A stretch of DNA of 64,000 bases from Cecembia calidifontis (GCF_004216715.1 NZ_SGXG01000001.1:2898501-2962500), one strand, 5' to 3'; shown: positions 54,627 through 62,313, counted from the first letter of the stretch. Program-made: numbers and translations. The notes: generated from the sequence alone by a model not told the origin.

Positions 54627-55325
54627 TTAATTTACGGTCAATTTGAGTACGGAAAAGTACAATTTAGGCTTCGGTTTTGGGTGCGTTTGGCCATGATTTG
54701 CAGTATGGGCACACTGCTCCCTGAATTTGGATCTTGGCCTTTTGATACCCAGGTCTGAACAGATCCTGAATAGCTGATCTTCAAAAACCCATTCACAGCA
54801 CTCCCAAAGAAGCTTTACGTCAGTTGGAAAACGTATGTGCGACTCATAGCAGGTGGCATCCATCAGAAGTACATGGCTGTTATTGACATCATGTTTCCAG
54901 TGCAGGATAAGAATCTCCTGAAGCTTCTCCCATTCACAATGGGTTTCAATATAAGCCCTTATACGGGTCATAATGGTCATGTCTTTAATCTGCTCATTTT
55001 CTGCCAATACTTTCCCGCAGAAATACTGGAGAGACCAGTCAGTATTGAAGCGTTCCAGAAGATGCCGGTCGCTGACATTCAGATATGCTTTTAAAAACAT
55101 AAGTGCAAACATACCCTTGGGACCAAACCAGCTTGGAGCACCTCTTCCCGAAAGTTCTCTTGGGAGACATGAAACAAGTTCATCCCAAGGGATACTGTCA
55201 TGAACCTGACCTAACAATGAATTCTTGAAAAAGTGATATTTTGGAGAATATCCATCGAAATCTTTGAAAAGAGGAAGCTGAGCCATATCTTTAATCGTAT
55301 TTAAGTCTGCAACCTTAAAATACAA
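54627..55325 (-). pseudogene. Truncated transposase (DUF772/IS1182-IS5-like)
   Basis: The 232-residue frame matches the N-terminal part of a DDE transposase with a DUF772-type start (PSWFGPKGMFALMFLKAYL) and the first catalytic Asp in LLMDATCYESHIRF. After SKFREQ the frame becomes unlike a transposase. One frame over (minus strand), an apparent real C-terminus reads VCPYCKSWPNAPKTEA followed by a stop. A deletion with a frameshift has removed the middle, including the other two catalytic acids. It is inactive. Confidence 0.8.
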
Positions 55326-55330
55326 AAAAG

Positions 55331-55372
55331 AAAACCCCTAAAAAAGCTCAAAACAGCCGATTTCGGGGTTTT
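55331..55372 (-). terminator. Likely terminator of the GAF histidine kinase gene, at the IS relic edge
   Basis: AAAACCCC and GGGGTTTT arms (55331-55338 and 55365-55372) pair across a 26-base loop; on the minus strand a T-rich stretch follows. It overlaps the right edge of the IS relic. Confidence 0.4.
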
Positions 55373-55529
55373 TGTGTTATGTTTTTTGTTATTTATTTAA
55401 TTGGATTTCAGTCAATTGAGAATTAAACAAGAGGTCCTAAGTAGTAAAATCAACTTGCACAGTTTTTGTCTTATTCCCGATTATATGTAGCTTCTATTTA
55501 TCCGTAGTGCAACATTCCGAATAGTCAAA

Positions 55530-56753
55530 TTACTTATTCCCTTCTATATTATTACCAAAAATCGGAATTGGAATTTCAAATGAAAACTCTGTATATGTGT
55601 TCTCGTCTGATTCTATGAATAATTGTCCTCCAAGTTGTTGTAAATTAAATTTGACCATTTCAAGACCATATCCGAAACCTTTTTCTTGATTTGTGCCTTC
55701 GGTACTTTCAATTACCTGTGAATCTAATATTTGAGAAATTTTTCTATGAGACATTCCAATTCCTGTATCTCTAACTTTGCCAAAAAGTTTTTTTCTGCCA
55801 GAACTATTAATAACTTCTAAATCCACCTTAACAGTCCCCCCTTCTTTGGTGTATTTAATTGCGTTTGCAATTAGATTATTCATAATTTGCAAAAGTTTTG
55901 TTGACGACAAATAAATCACAGTTTCAGTTGATAAAATGCTGATTTCAAAATATATGTTCTTTTGTTTCGTTGTGGCATCGAACATATATAACAACTTGTA
56001 TCTTATCGAAATTAGATCTGTTGTTTGATAGCCAATTGAAAGATTGTCAATGTCTTTGAGAATTTGGTTCAAGAAGTCAATTAATGAATTTCCACTCTTG
56101 TTAATCATTTGGGTGAATTCCAGCAGATCATTTTTTTGAATTTGATCTAATTCATTGATAATGATGCTGCTTAATCCTACAATTCCCCCTAGCGGCCCTC
56201 TTATGTCATGCCCAAGTGATTTGATTTTATTTTTTAGATCAACTATTTCCTGGTTTTTTGTTTTAATTTCTTTTAACAAATCAAGTTTGTTAATAATTTC
56301 ATCTGCAATAAACCTTATTCCTTTTATTTGATCATCGTTTAAGTTGAGCTTATAAGTATCCATCACACATACTGTCCCGACATTAAAGCCCTGTAAGTTT
56401 TTAAGTGGAACGCCGTAATAATACTTTAATTTAGGGTCTTTTTTAACATAGGATCTATCCTTAAAGCGATAGTCTTTTGTTAAATCTTCTACTATAAAAT
56501 CTTGGTCTTGTTGAATTGTGTAAACACAAATGGATTCATCTACGTCCATGGGGCCAGGATACATTCCAAAAGTGGCGAGAGGCCATTGAATTTGATGGTC
56601 TAATATATTTATGAATGAAAATCTCGCCCCAGTGATGAAGGATAGAAGTCTTGATAAATTTTCAAATTCTGGGGTTAGTTCAGTAAAATCAAGAACATAC
56701 TCGTAGATTGAATTGACACGTTGTAGTTCTGTTTTATTCAGATCAGTATTCAT
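55530..56753 (-). CDS. GAF-domain sensor histidine kinase
   Basis: The protein has about 407 residues from the ATG at 56753 (an earlier ATG at 56789 adds 12). A GAF domain (about 30-170, with ICVYTIQQDQDFIVEDLTKD and YYGVPLKN) is followed by a coiled-coil and a histidine kinase core: H-box SLGHDIRGPLGG, N-box NNLIANAIKYT, and G-boxes VRDTGIGM and GFGYGLEMV. It has no membrane segment, so it is a soluble kinase. No response regulator is adjacent. Its 5' end lies only 66 bases from the IS nest, so its promoter may have been disturbed. Confidence 0.92.
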   Translation of the reverse strand: MNTDLNKTELQRVNSIYEYVLDFTELTPEFENLSRLLSFITGARFSFINILDHQIQWPLATFGMYPGPMDVDESICVYTIQQDQDFIVEDLTKDYRFKDRSYVKKDPKLKYYYGVPLKNLQGFNVGTVCVMDTYKLNLNDDQIKGIRFIADEIINKLDLLKEIKTKNQEIVDLKNKIKSLGHDIRGPLGGIVGLSSIIINELDQIQKNDLLEFTQMINKSGNSLIDFLNQILKDIDNLSIGYQTTDLISIRYKLLYMFDATTKQKNIYFEISILSTETVIYLSSTKLLQIMNNLIANAIKYTKEGGTVKVDLEVINSSGRKKLFGKVRDTGIGMSHRKISQILDSQVIESTEGTNQEKGFGYGLEMVKFNLQQLGGQLFIESDENTYTEFSFEIPIPIFGNNIEGNK

Positions 56754-56818
56754 GTCATTAGATTTTGCAAAAGTATCAAAAACTTTCAAATTTGTATTCT
56801 TTTTAAATATAAGTTTAT

Positions 56819-56828
56819 ATTGTAAATA
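56819..56828 (+). repeat. Target-site duplication of the outer IS4 element, left copy
   Basis: ATTGTAAATA is directly repeated at 59564-59573, flanking the terminal TAATGCCG...CGGCATTA of the outer IS4-family element. A 10-bp duplication is normal for IS4-family elements. Confidence 0.85.
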
Positions 56829-56856
56829 TAATGCCGTTTAGTTAGTGGTCAATGCT

Positions 56857-58175
56857 GTCCTAAATAATTTTTTCTTCTCTAAGAATATTAGCTTAGAGGT
56901 AATTGTGAAGTGATTTATTTATAATCTGGAAAAAGAACCCCCTGTGGGTTATATTTTGGGGGTTTGTCATGATCTTCAAAAGGTCTGTCCAGCCAATTTT
57001 GCAATTCAATTTTGACGAAAATATTCAATCTGATAAATGCTACTAGATTTGACAGATGCCATCCGTATTTTGCGGATGCTTTCATTGCTTTTAACAGTAA
57101 AATTGTAATCAAGGCAGTCCATATCTGTATCATTACTGCGTTTTTTGAAGTTCCAATGAATGTCTTAATGTGGAGTAGCTGCTTAATATCCCTGAAAAAA
57201 ACTTCAATTTCCCACCTTGATTTATAAAGGTCTCCGATTGTCTGTGCTGCCCAGGTGAAGTTGTTGGTGATGATTTCTATGGTCTGTTGGTTTTTCTCGT
57301 CCCAGACTGCCACTCTTCTGAGTTTTTTAGGATACTTAGTCTTAGACTGTGGGTTGGTCAGTTCTATTTCTTGGTCAATTAGAACATGCTGTGCCATTTT
57401 TTCTGGCAGTTCCCGTTCGCTGATCACGGTGTAAGCCAGGTTGTCCTTATGCCTTATGACAAAGAATACCCCTTTGCTGTCCCAAATATTTAGCATCGGA
57501 AAGTCATTGTAGTACCTGTCTGCGACGATAACAGAACCTTTTTCCAAAGGTATATTGTAAGCACCTTTATTATCCGCTACGCTTCCTTCTGTAATGTTCA
57601 CATAAGCAGGAAGTTTACCATCATAATCTAACAGGGTATGCATCTTAACAGCGCCCTTTTTAGTGCGGAATGTGGCCCAGTCGAAGACAGAAAGGCAAAG
57701 GCTTATGACTGTTGCATCTAAAAGATATACTGGCACCTTGATTTTAAGTTTGACACGCCTGAGTGATGCCTGCTGTCCTAAACTTCCCAAAAGAGAATAA
57801 TAAAGGTCTTTAAAAAGATCAGCATCTCTCCGCTTGTTCTGATAGCTGATACTTGACTTGGAAGGAGCCTTTGAAATCCCAAGATGGTTTAGGTTCCCCG
57901 TAGCTGAACGAAGACCATTGGATATATCTCTTACCGATGTGCTTTTTGCAAAATGACAGAAAAGCATTGATACTAGATGTGTCCAGCTATCAAAACCTTT
58001 ACAACCTTTATCTGTCTGCTTATCTTGAACCAGTTTTTTGAAAGTTGAACGGTCAATCTTTTTAATAATCTGTGAAAACAATGTAATATTACACATGAGA
58101 GGTCTTTGTTTTTGGTGCAAACCCAAAATACACATTTTGGGCAAAAATTCAGACCTCTCATTTTTTATTTAGGAC
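56857..58175 (-). mobile_element. IS4-family element (inner), nested in the outer element
   Basis: The termini GTCCTAAATAA (56857-56867) and TTATTTAGGAC (58165-58175) are exact inverted repeats. It encodes a minus-strand transposase and interrupts the outer element 28 bases from its left end. Only GCT is repeated directly at the junctions, so its duplication is unclear. Confidence 0.8.
56915..58096 (-). CDS. IS4-family transposase (DUF4372 N-terminus)
   Basis: The protein has 393 residues from ATG 58096; a longer frame reaches 58144. The N-terminal DUF4372-like segment has FDSWTHLVSMLFCHFAKSTSV. The catalytic set is complete: Asp in YLLDATVISL, Asp in IVADRYYNDFP and Glu in the YREK motif YKSRWEIEVFFRDIKQLL. 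The reading frame is intact and the element probably still mobile. Confidence 0.93.
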   Translation of the reverse strand: MCNITLFSQIIKKIDRSTFKKLVQDKQTDKGCKGFDSWTHLVSMLFCHFAKSTSVRDISNGLRSATGNLNHLGISKAPSKSSISYQNKRRDADLFKDLYYSLLGSLGQQASLRRVKLKIKVPVYLLDATVISLCLSVFDWATFRTKKGAVKMHTLLDYDGKLPAYVNITEGSVADNKGAYNIPLEKGSVIVADRYYNDFPMLNIWDSKGVFFVIRHKDNLAYTVISERELPEKMAQHVLIDQEIELTNPQSKTKYPKKLRRVAVWDEKNQQTIEIITNNFTWAAQTIGDLYKSRWEIEVFFRDIKQLLHIKTFIGTSKNAVMIQIWTALITILLLKAMKASAKYGWHLSNLVAFIRLNIFVKIELQNWLDRPFEDHDKPPKYNPQGVLFPDYK

Positions 58176-58228
58176 GCTATTGGTTAGTGGTTAATTAACT
58201 GAAATTCATTATATTAGAGGTATAAAAT

Positions 58229-58262
58229 AAGGCTTCCGAAAGCAGGGAGTGCTGGAAGCCTT
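58229..58262 (+). promoter_or_regulatory. Hairpin in the 5' leader of the outer IS4 transposase
   Basis: A 9-bp stem (58229-58237 with 58254-58262) plus an inner AGCA/TGCT pair forms a hairpin upstream of the transposase coding region. IS10 and IS50 use such hairpins to block translation from read-through transcripts; the same role is inferred here. Confidence 0.55.
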
Positions 58263-58334
58263 AAAACTTTAATTGTAAATGAATTCAAGTTAAAACTAAG
58301 TTATGAAAAATTTATCATCGAAAGTAGGACTTCG

Positions 58335-59537
58335 GTGAAAGATTTTCTTCGTGACCGTTTCTTTTCCTTTGAAGTTCTTGTGCTTTTTATTTTGTCAAAG
58401 AGCAACAAAGGACTTAATATCTGCCTTGAAGAGTTTTTTGGGGAATCTTCCTTATCGCCCACTAAAAGTGCATTTACCCAGGCCAGGAAAAAACTGTGCT
58501 ATACAGTTTTTAAAAAGCTTAACGGTTTGATCTGCAGTCTTTTTTACCAACATGCAAAGTTCAAGAAATGGAAGGGGCATAGGGTGCTTTCTGTTGATGG
58601 TTCAACACTTGAACTCCCGGATCATCCCTCCATGTCAGAGAAGTTCAGCTATCATGGTTTTGGGCCCAATGCGGATGCGGGACATTACATGAGCAGGATA
58701 TCTTACCTGTATGATGTTTACAACGGCCTTGTACTGGATGCCGGTATGGAAAGCTACACCACTTCGGAAGCCACCCTATGTCATGCCCATCTTGGACATA
58801 TTAAAGAAGGGGATCTTCTTGTGTGCGACAGGTATTATGCATCACTGAGACTTTTTTTCGAATTGAAAGGAAAAGGGGCCGACTTTCTTTTCAGGATGAA
58901 AGACAATTGGTGGAAATGTGTCGAAGATTTTTCCCGAAGTAGTTCCTCTGATGCGGAATATACATTAATACTCCCTCCAAAATACAGATGGCTGCTTGAA
59001 AAGTATCCCTCGTTATCCCAAACCATGACCGTAAGACTGATCAAGAAAAAGAATAAGAAGGGTAAGATTTCAATATATGCGACTTCGCTGTTGGACAGGA
59101 AAAAATATACAGCCTCCTCTCTAATAAACCTGTACAAACAGAGATGGGGAATAGAAGAAGCATATAAACTGATCAAATCAAGACTTGAAGTATCTGATTT
59201 TTCCGGCAAAACAGCATGGGCGGTCCAGCAGGACTTCTATGCTAAGACCCTGATCATATCACTCTGCAATATTCTTTGCTATGATGTGGAGCCAAAAACC
59301 AAAACAGGACGGACATCAAAGTCAGCAAGGACCTTGATAATCAATAAAACTTATGCATTGTCAAAAACAAAATCCCTGATTCTTAAAATCAGAGATTTAA
59401 TTGGTGAATTGGAGCAGATTATCCAGAAATATGTAAAGAAAATCGCTTCCAAAATAGAATATTCAAAAAGAAACCAGGTATTCAAGCGGAAATTCAGAGC
59501 TAAACTGAAATACTCAATGAATTACAAATCTATTTAA
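58335..59537 (+). CDS. IS4-family transposase
   Basis: The 400-residue protein starts at a GTG at 58335. The DDE set is complete: Asp in VLSVDGSTLELP, Asp in LLVCDRYYASL and Glu in the YREK motif YKQRWGIEEAYKLIKSRL. The frame is open upstream to about 58218 without ATG, GTG or TTG, and reads naturally (LSYEKFIIESRTSVKDFLRD); the true N-terminus may use a rare start or depend on another signal. A 11-codon ATG frame at 58303 ends in a TGA that overlaps the GTG start. Confidence 0.9.
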   Translation: MKDFLRDRFFSFEVLVLFILSKSNKGLNICLEEFFGESSLSPTKSAFTQARKKLCYTVFKKLNGLICSLFYQHAKFKKWKGHRVLSVDGSTLELPDHPSMSEKFSYHGFGPNADAGHYMSRISYLYDVYNGLVLDAGMESYTTSEATLCHAHLGHIKEGDLLVCDRYYASLRLFFELKGKGADFLFRMKDNWWKCVEDFSRSSSSDAEYTLILPPKYRWLLEKYPSLSQTMTVRLIKKKNKKGKISIYATSLLDRKKYTASSLINLYKQRWGIEEAYKLIKSRLEVSDFSGKTAWAVQQDFYAKTLIISLCNILCYDVEPKTKTGRTSKSARTLIINKTYALSKTKSLILKIRDLIGELEQIIQKYVKKIASKIEYSKRNQVFKRKFRAKLKYSMNYKSI

Positions 59538-59563
59538 TCACATTCCTTAACTTAACGGCATTA

Positions 59564-59573
59564 ATTGTAAATA
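59564..59573 (+). repeat. Target-site duplication of the outer IS4 element, right copy
   Basis: This is a perfect direct copy of 56819-56828. Its last two bases are also the first bases of the IS3-family terminus that starts at 59572. Confidence 0.85.
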
Positions 59574-59642
59574 TAATACTCCCCATTTGTTGGACCAAAA
59601 GTATCAGTTGCTAAGTTAATTTATTTATTTGTTAATATGTCC

Positions 59643-59690
59643 TTAGTTGTCCTGTTTCCCAAGGGTACCCTTGGGAAACAGGACAACTAA
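59643..59690. repeat. Perfect 48-bp palindrome downstream of IS3 orfB
   Basis: The two 24-base arms (59643-59666 and 59667-59690) are exact reverse complements with no loop. It lies 9 bases beyond the orfB stop, in the 3' end of the IS3 element. The origin is unknown; it could be a terminator, a target for another element or a scar. Confidence 0.9.
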
Positions 59691-59698
59691 CTTTTGCT

Positions 59699-60184
59699 TT
59701 ATGCTGCTTTTTGGGTTGCCCCAAAATATCTTTCCCTGGGCTTCTCCCTGGTGGTGTGATGGACCTTTTGGTTGTAGTATTCAATATACCATTTGACACC
59801 TTTGAGCAGGTCATAACCGTCCTCGCTTGGGTTCAGATAGATGTAATCATACTTGACCGACTTCCAGAACCTCTCAATATATACATTGTCCAAAGCCCTT
59901 CCCTTTCCGTCCATTGATACTTTGATATCCAGCCCTTCAAGGTAATTGATCCATAAGGCTGATGTGTACTGGCGTCCAGTCAGCAGGTAAACCATCGACA
60001 CAACGCCTTCAGTAGGGTGATCGGTAAGATGCCTGTCCATGATTCCCATCAGTTTCAGATTGATCTCGTTTTCCCCTTTTGGTTTGTAATATAGACTGCT
60101 TCGGGGAACCTCCAATACTTCACACTGTCTCCTTATAGACAGCCCTCTAAAGTCGGAACAAACCAATGTCGCCCGATCTTTCAT
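59699..60184 (-). pseudogene. IS3-family OrfB transposase with internal in-frame deletion
   Basis: The frame has 161 codons where about 280 is normal. The N-terminal helical segment (RSSLYYKPKGENEIN, HLTDHPTEGVVSMVYLLTG) joins directly to the C-terminal part of the integrase core (GRQYTSALWINYLEGLDIKVSMDG, then DNVYIERFWKSVKYDYIYL, which carries the catalytic Glu). The segment with the first two catalytic Asp residues is missing, so it cannot transpose. The join stays in frame. Confidence 0.88.
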
Positions 60185-60474
60185 ATCCCCAGTTTCTTGC
60201 AGCTTTTTTTTAAAAAGTCATTCTCAACCTTCAGCTCCCCAATCTGGGCATAGAGCTGCTCAAGGGCCGGGCCTTCTTCCTTTTTCTTTGGATGCTCCTT
60301 TTCAAATACAGCTGACATATTATCCAAAAACTCACCCTTCCACTTGGATATAATCACAGGGCTGACATCGAACTTCTTGGACAATTCAGCCAAGGTAAAC
60401 TGATTCTTGATTGCTTCAAGGGCTACTTTTGCCTTGAACTCAGGAGAAAACTTTCGTCTTGTTTGCTTGTTCAT
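60181..60474 (-). CDS. IS3-family OrfA protein
   Basis: The 97-residue protein has a helix-turn-helix (SPEFKAKVALEAI, LAELSKKFDVSPVIISKWK) and a leucine-zipper-like tail, the standard OrfA of IS3-family elements. It binds the element ends and controls transposition. Its stop overlaps the OrfB ATG by four bases. Confidence 0.9.
   Translation of the reverse strand: MNKQTRRKFSPEFKAKVALEAIKNQFTLAELSKKFDVSPVIISKWKGEFLDNMSAVFEKEHPKKKEEGPALEQLYAQIGELKVENDFLKKSCKKLGI
60203..60217 (-). promoter_or_regulatory. Probable programmed -1 frameshift site in IS3 orfA/orfB
   Basis: On the minus strand a run of eight A residues (60211 down to 60204) follows CTTTTTT and precedes GC, a slippery A-AAA-AAG-type site. 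A -1 shift here reads on as KLQETGDMKDRATL, in frame with OrfB, as in other IS3 elements. Confidence 0.7.
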
Positions 60475-60580
60475 AAGGTTAAATTTAAACGGTTTTTTTT
60501 AACTTAACCTCCGGTCTCAATTTTGGGGAGTATTATACAGGTAGATTTAAGGATTTAGATGATTTAAAAAAACTTAAGTG

Positions 60581-61168
60581 ATGGTGAAGTATAAGTTTTT
60601 TAAAATACTTGTTTTTTTACTAGTAATTCTGAGTTTTTCTCAAAATATTGTTTTAGCCCAATCTCCCCCCACCATCCTCATCACTTACCACACCCAATCG
60701 GGAAAAACCCAAGCCATGGCCGAAGCAGTGGCAAAGGGAGTAGAAGAAGTCCAAGGAGTCGGTTATATCCTCAAGCCCATTGCTGAGGTGACAGAAGAAG
60801 AAATTCTCAATGCCTCAGCCATTATCTTGGGTTCCCCTGTATATAATGCCAACATGGCGCCCCAAGTACAGGAGTTTATCAACTCTTGGCCATTCGATGG
60901 CCGGCCCTTGAAAGGTAAAATCGGGGCTGTATTTGTTACAGGAGGAGGATTTTCTATTGGCGAAGAGGCAGTAATGTTCAGTATGATTAGGTCCATGATG
61001 ATCCATGGGATGATCATTGTAGGGGGAGAGGAAGTCGAAGCTGCTTTTGGGGCCTCTGCCATTACAGGGGAGGGGGATTTTGCCGGAAAGGAAATTGATC
61101 AGCTATTTTTGAAGAAAGCAGAGGGTTTGGGCAGAAGGGTAGGGGAGATGGTCCTTAAAAATCGGTGA
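60581..61168 (+). CDS. Exported flavodoxin/WrbA-like protein
   Basis: The 195-residue protein has a signal peptide (MVKYKFFKILVFLLVILSFS...VLAQ, cleavage after LAQ) ahead of a flavodoxin-like fold. TILITYHTQSGKTQAMAEAVA is the FMN phosphate loop, with ILGSPVYNANMAPQVQEFI and VTGGGFSIGEEAV as the second and third FMN contacts. Flavodoxins are normally cytoplasmic, so export is unusual. It may be a periplasmic oxidoreductase; the partner is unknown. It lies between two mobile elements. Confidence 0.85.
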   Translation: MVKYKFFKILVFLLVILSFSQNIVLAQSPPTILITYHTQSGKTQAMAEAVAKGVEEVQGVGYILKPIAEVTEEEILNASAIILGSPVYNANMAPQVQEFINSWPFDGRPLKGKIGAVFVTGGGFSIGEEAVMFSMIRSMMIHGMIIVGGEEVEAAFGASAITGEGDFAGKEIDQLFLKKAEGLGRRVGEMVLKNR

Positions 61169-61320
61169 TTTTTTAACATACCCAACTCACACAGCTCAAA
61201 CTTGTAGGAGAGAAAATATGGATTCCAAAGGATCAGGTATTGATTATAATTTTGAAACTTGGCGTTCAAGGAGGAGGTTTGGAATTACCTCACTAAAGAG
61301 AAATCAAGCAGAAAAAAGAA

Positions 61321-61542
61321 TTATGCCGAGGGTTCATTCCATAGTGTAACAGTCATGGCAGGTTGGTAAAATTGTTCAACTAACCTATTCCATTTATTAG
61401 AGTGTCCAAGTTTTCTAATCAATCCATTAAAAACAAACAAATACATGAAGTTTTTAAGACGGGTTTCAAGGATGATTCGTAAATAAGAGTAGAGTCTTTT
61501 CTTAAAAAGTTTTAAAGTAAGATTATCAAATATACTTGAATT
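61321..61542 (-). pseudogene. Possible gene remnant, open frame without start codon
   Basis: The minus-strand frame reads as a natural protein for about 73 residues (KLFKKRLYSYLRIILETRL, then NFMYLFVFNGLIRKLGH, WNRLVEQFYQPAMTVTLW) and ends at a TAA at 61321-61323. Upstream it is closed by a TAA at 61543-61545 with no ATG before 61446. I do not recognise a family; it could be a decayed gene end. Confidence 0.35.
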
Positions 61543-61601
61543 TTAAAAAAAACTTGCTATATACCATTAATTCCTAATAATCTTGAGGATAGAAAATTAG
61601 G

Positions 61602-61627
61602 GCTTCCAAAAATCGATTTTTGGAAGC
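61602..61627. repeat. Perfect 26-bp palindrome upstream of GNAT gene
   Basis: GCTTCCAAAAATC / GATTTTTGGAAGC (61602-61614 and 61615-61627) are exact complements with no loop. It may be an operator or a terminator-like hairpin. It overlaps the TTG at 61620, making that a poor start for the GNAT gene. Confidence 0.8.
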
Positions 61628-61697
61628 TCTGCAGATAATTATTGGCCTAAACGTGGCAAATTTGAAAAATCATACAATTCAAAATAAAATTTCAAAA

Positions 61698-62135
61698 TTG
61701 AAAATCGACATCCTAAACATCCAGGATCTGAATCCAAATAGGGAAACCCAAATAGCCAACCTATTTAAACAATTGGGAGGTGAGAAAGTACAAACCAATT
61801 TGAGGGAGGTATTGGAGGAAGAAAACCAGATTACTTTGGCCTGTTGTGAGCACAATGATCAGGTTATCGGCATAGCCTCCATGTGTACTTATAAAGTGAT
61901 TTCCAGGAAAAAAGGATGGATTGAAGATGTGGTGGTCGATGAACAATATAGGGGTCAGGGGATAGGGAGAAAGCTGATGGAAAAACTCTTGGAGGAAGGA
62001 AAAAAGAAGGGCCTGACCGAAATATTACTTTTTACCGAAGACCATCGGATTCCTGCAATCAGACTTTATTTAGACTTGGACTTTAAATTGAAAGAAAGCC
62101 AGATTTATACCTTAAAAATATGTCATAGGAGATGA
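61698..62135 (+). CDS. GNAT-family N-acetyltransferase
   Basis: From the TTG at 61698 (in frame with the longer frame from 61620) the protein has 145 residues. The GNAT fold is visible: KIDILNIQDL at the N-terminus, WIEDVVVDEQYRGQGIGRKLMEKLLEEG with the acetyl-CoA-binding loop, and AIRLYLDLDFKLKESQIY. Substrate unknown. The start is set at 61698 because the upstream part overlaps a palindrome and lacks GNAT similarity. Confidence 0.8.
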   Translation: MKIDILNIQDLNPNRETQIANLFKQLGGEKVQTNLREVLEEENQITLACCEHNDQVIGIASMCTYKVISRKKGWIEDVVVDEQYRGQGIGRKLMEKLLEEGKKKGLTEILLFTEDHRIPAIRLYLDLDFKLKESQIYTLKICHRR

Positions 62136-62286
62136 TAGGATTTTTTTACTTGGTGTAGAACTATACAGGTTTGATATTCTTGAAAGCCTTGGTTTTAGCA
62201 AGGGTCATGAATTGAAATTAAAGGTTCTAAAGCCAACCTAATAGATATTTACTTTACTGACTACAAAAGAATTTTTATATATTACC

Positions 62287-62309
62287 TTAAATCCGCAGGG
62301 CGGATTTAA
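62287..62309. repeat. Hairpin in the spacer before the IS1380-family element
   Basis: TTAAATCCGC (62287-62296) and GCGGATTTAA (62300-62309) pair across a 3-base loop. A related hairpin (CTAAAATCC / GGATTTTAG) lies at 63928-63948 on the far side of the IS1380-family gene. Confidence 0.6.
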
Positions 62310-62313
62310 AAAA

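Larger units (their letters stand above)
54530..55358 (-). mobile_element. Internally deleted insertion sequence relic
   Basis: Imperfect inverted termini GGCTGTTTTTTATTTAGGG (left, from 54530) and its counterpart (right, ending 55358) flank a truncated transposase. A short, uncertain element boundary; no target-site duplication is visible. Both ends and the first part of the transposase remain while the middle is gone. Confidence 0.5.
56829..59563 (+). mobile_element. IS4-family element (outer), interrupted by a second IS4-family element
   Basis: The left terminus TAATGCCGTTTAGTTAG (from 56829) and the right terminus, its near-complement CTTAACTTAACGGCATTA (ending 59563), are the inverted repeats. 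The 10-bp duplication ATTGTAAATA lies on both sides. Without the nested element it would be about 1416 bp. It encodes the plus-strand transposase at 58335-59537. Confidence 0.85.
59572..60537 (-). mobile_element. IS3-family element with internal deletion
   Basis: Inverted termini of 14 bp, TATAATACTCCCCA at 59572-59585 and its complement at 60524-60537, bound a 966-bp element with overlapping orfA and orfB on the minus strand. Full-length relatives are about 1.3 kb. The missing part is inside orfB. Confidence 0.8.
61169..61697. other. Region with degenerate frames and a 26-bp palindrome
   Basis: A minus-strand open frame of 74 codons without a start codon at its beginning (61321-61542) may be a gene remnant. 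A short plus-strand frame (61218-61349) has a good AGGAG-type site but no recognisable similarity. A 26-bp palindrome lies at 61602-61627. No complete gene is visible. Confidence 0.45.

Noticed and set aside
61218..61349. 43-codon plus-strand frame with an AGGAG-type site
   Set aside because: Overlaps a more protein-like frame on the other strand and has no recognisable domain; kept only as a note in the intergenic entry.
62136..62241. Short plus-strand open stretch (LGVELYRFDILESLGFSKG) after the GNAT gene
   Set aside because: No start codon of its own and too short to tell from chance.
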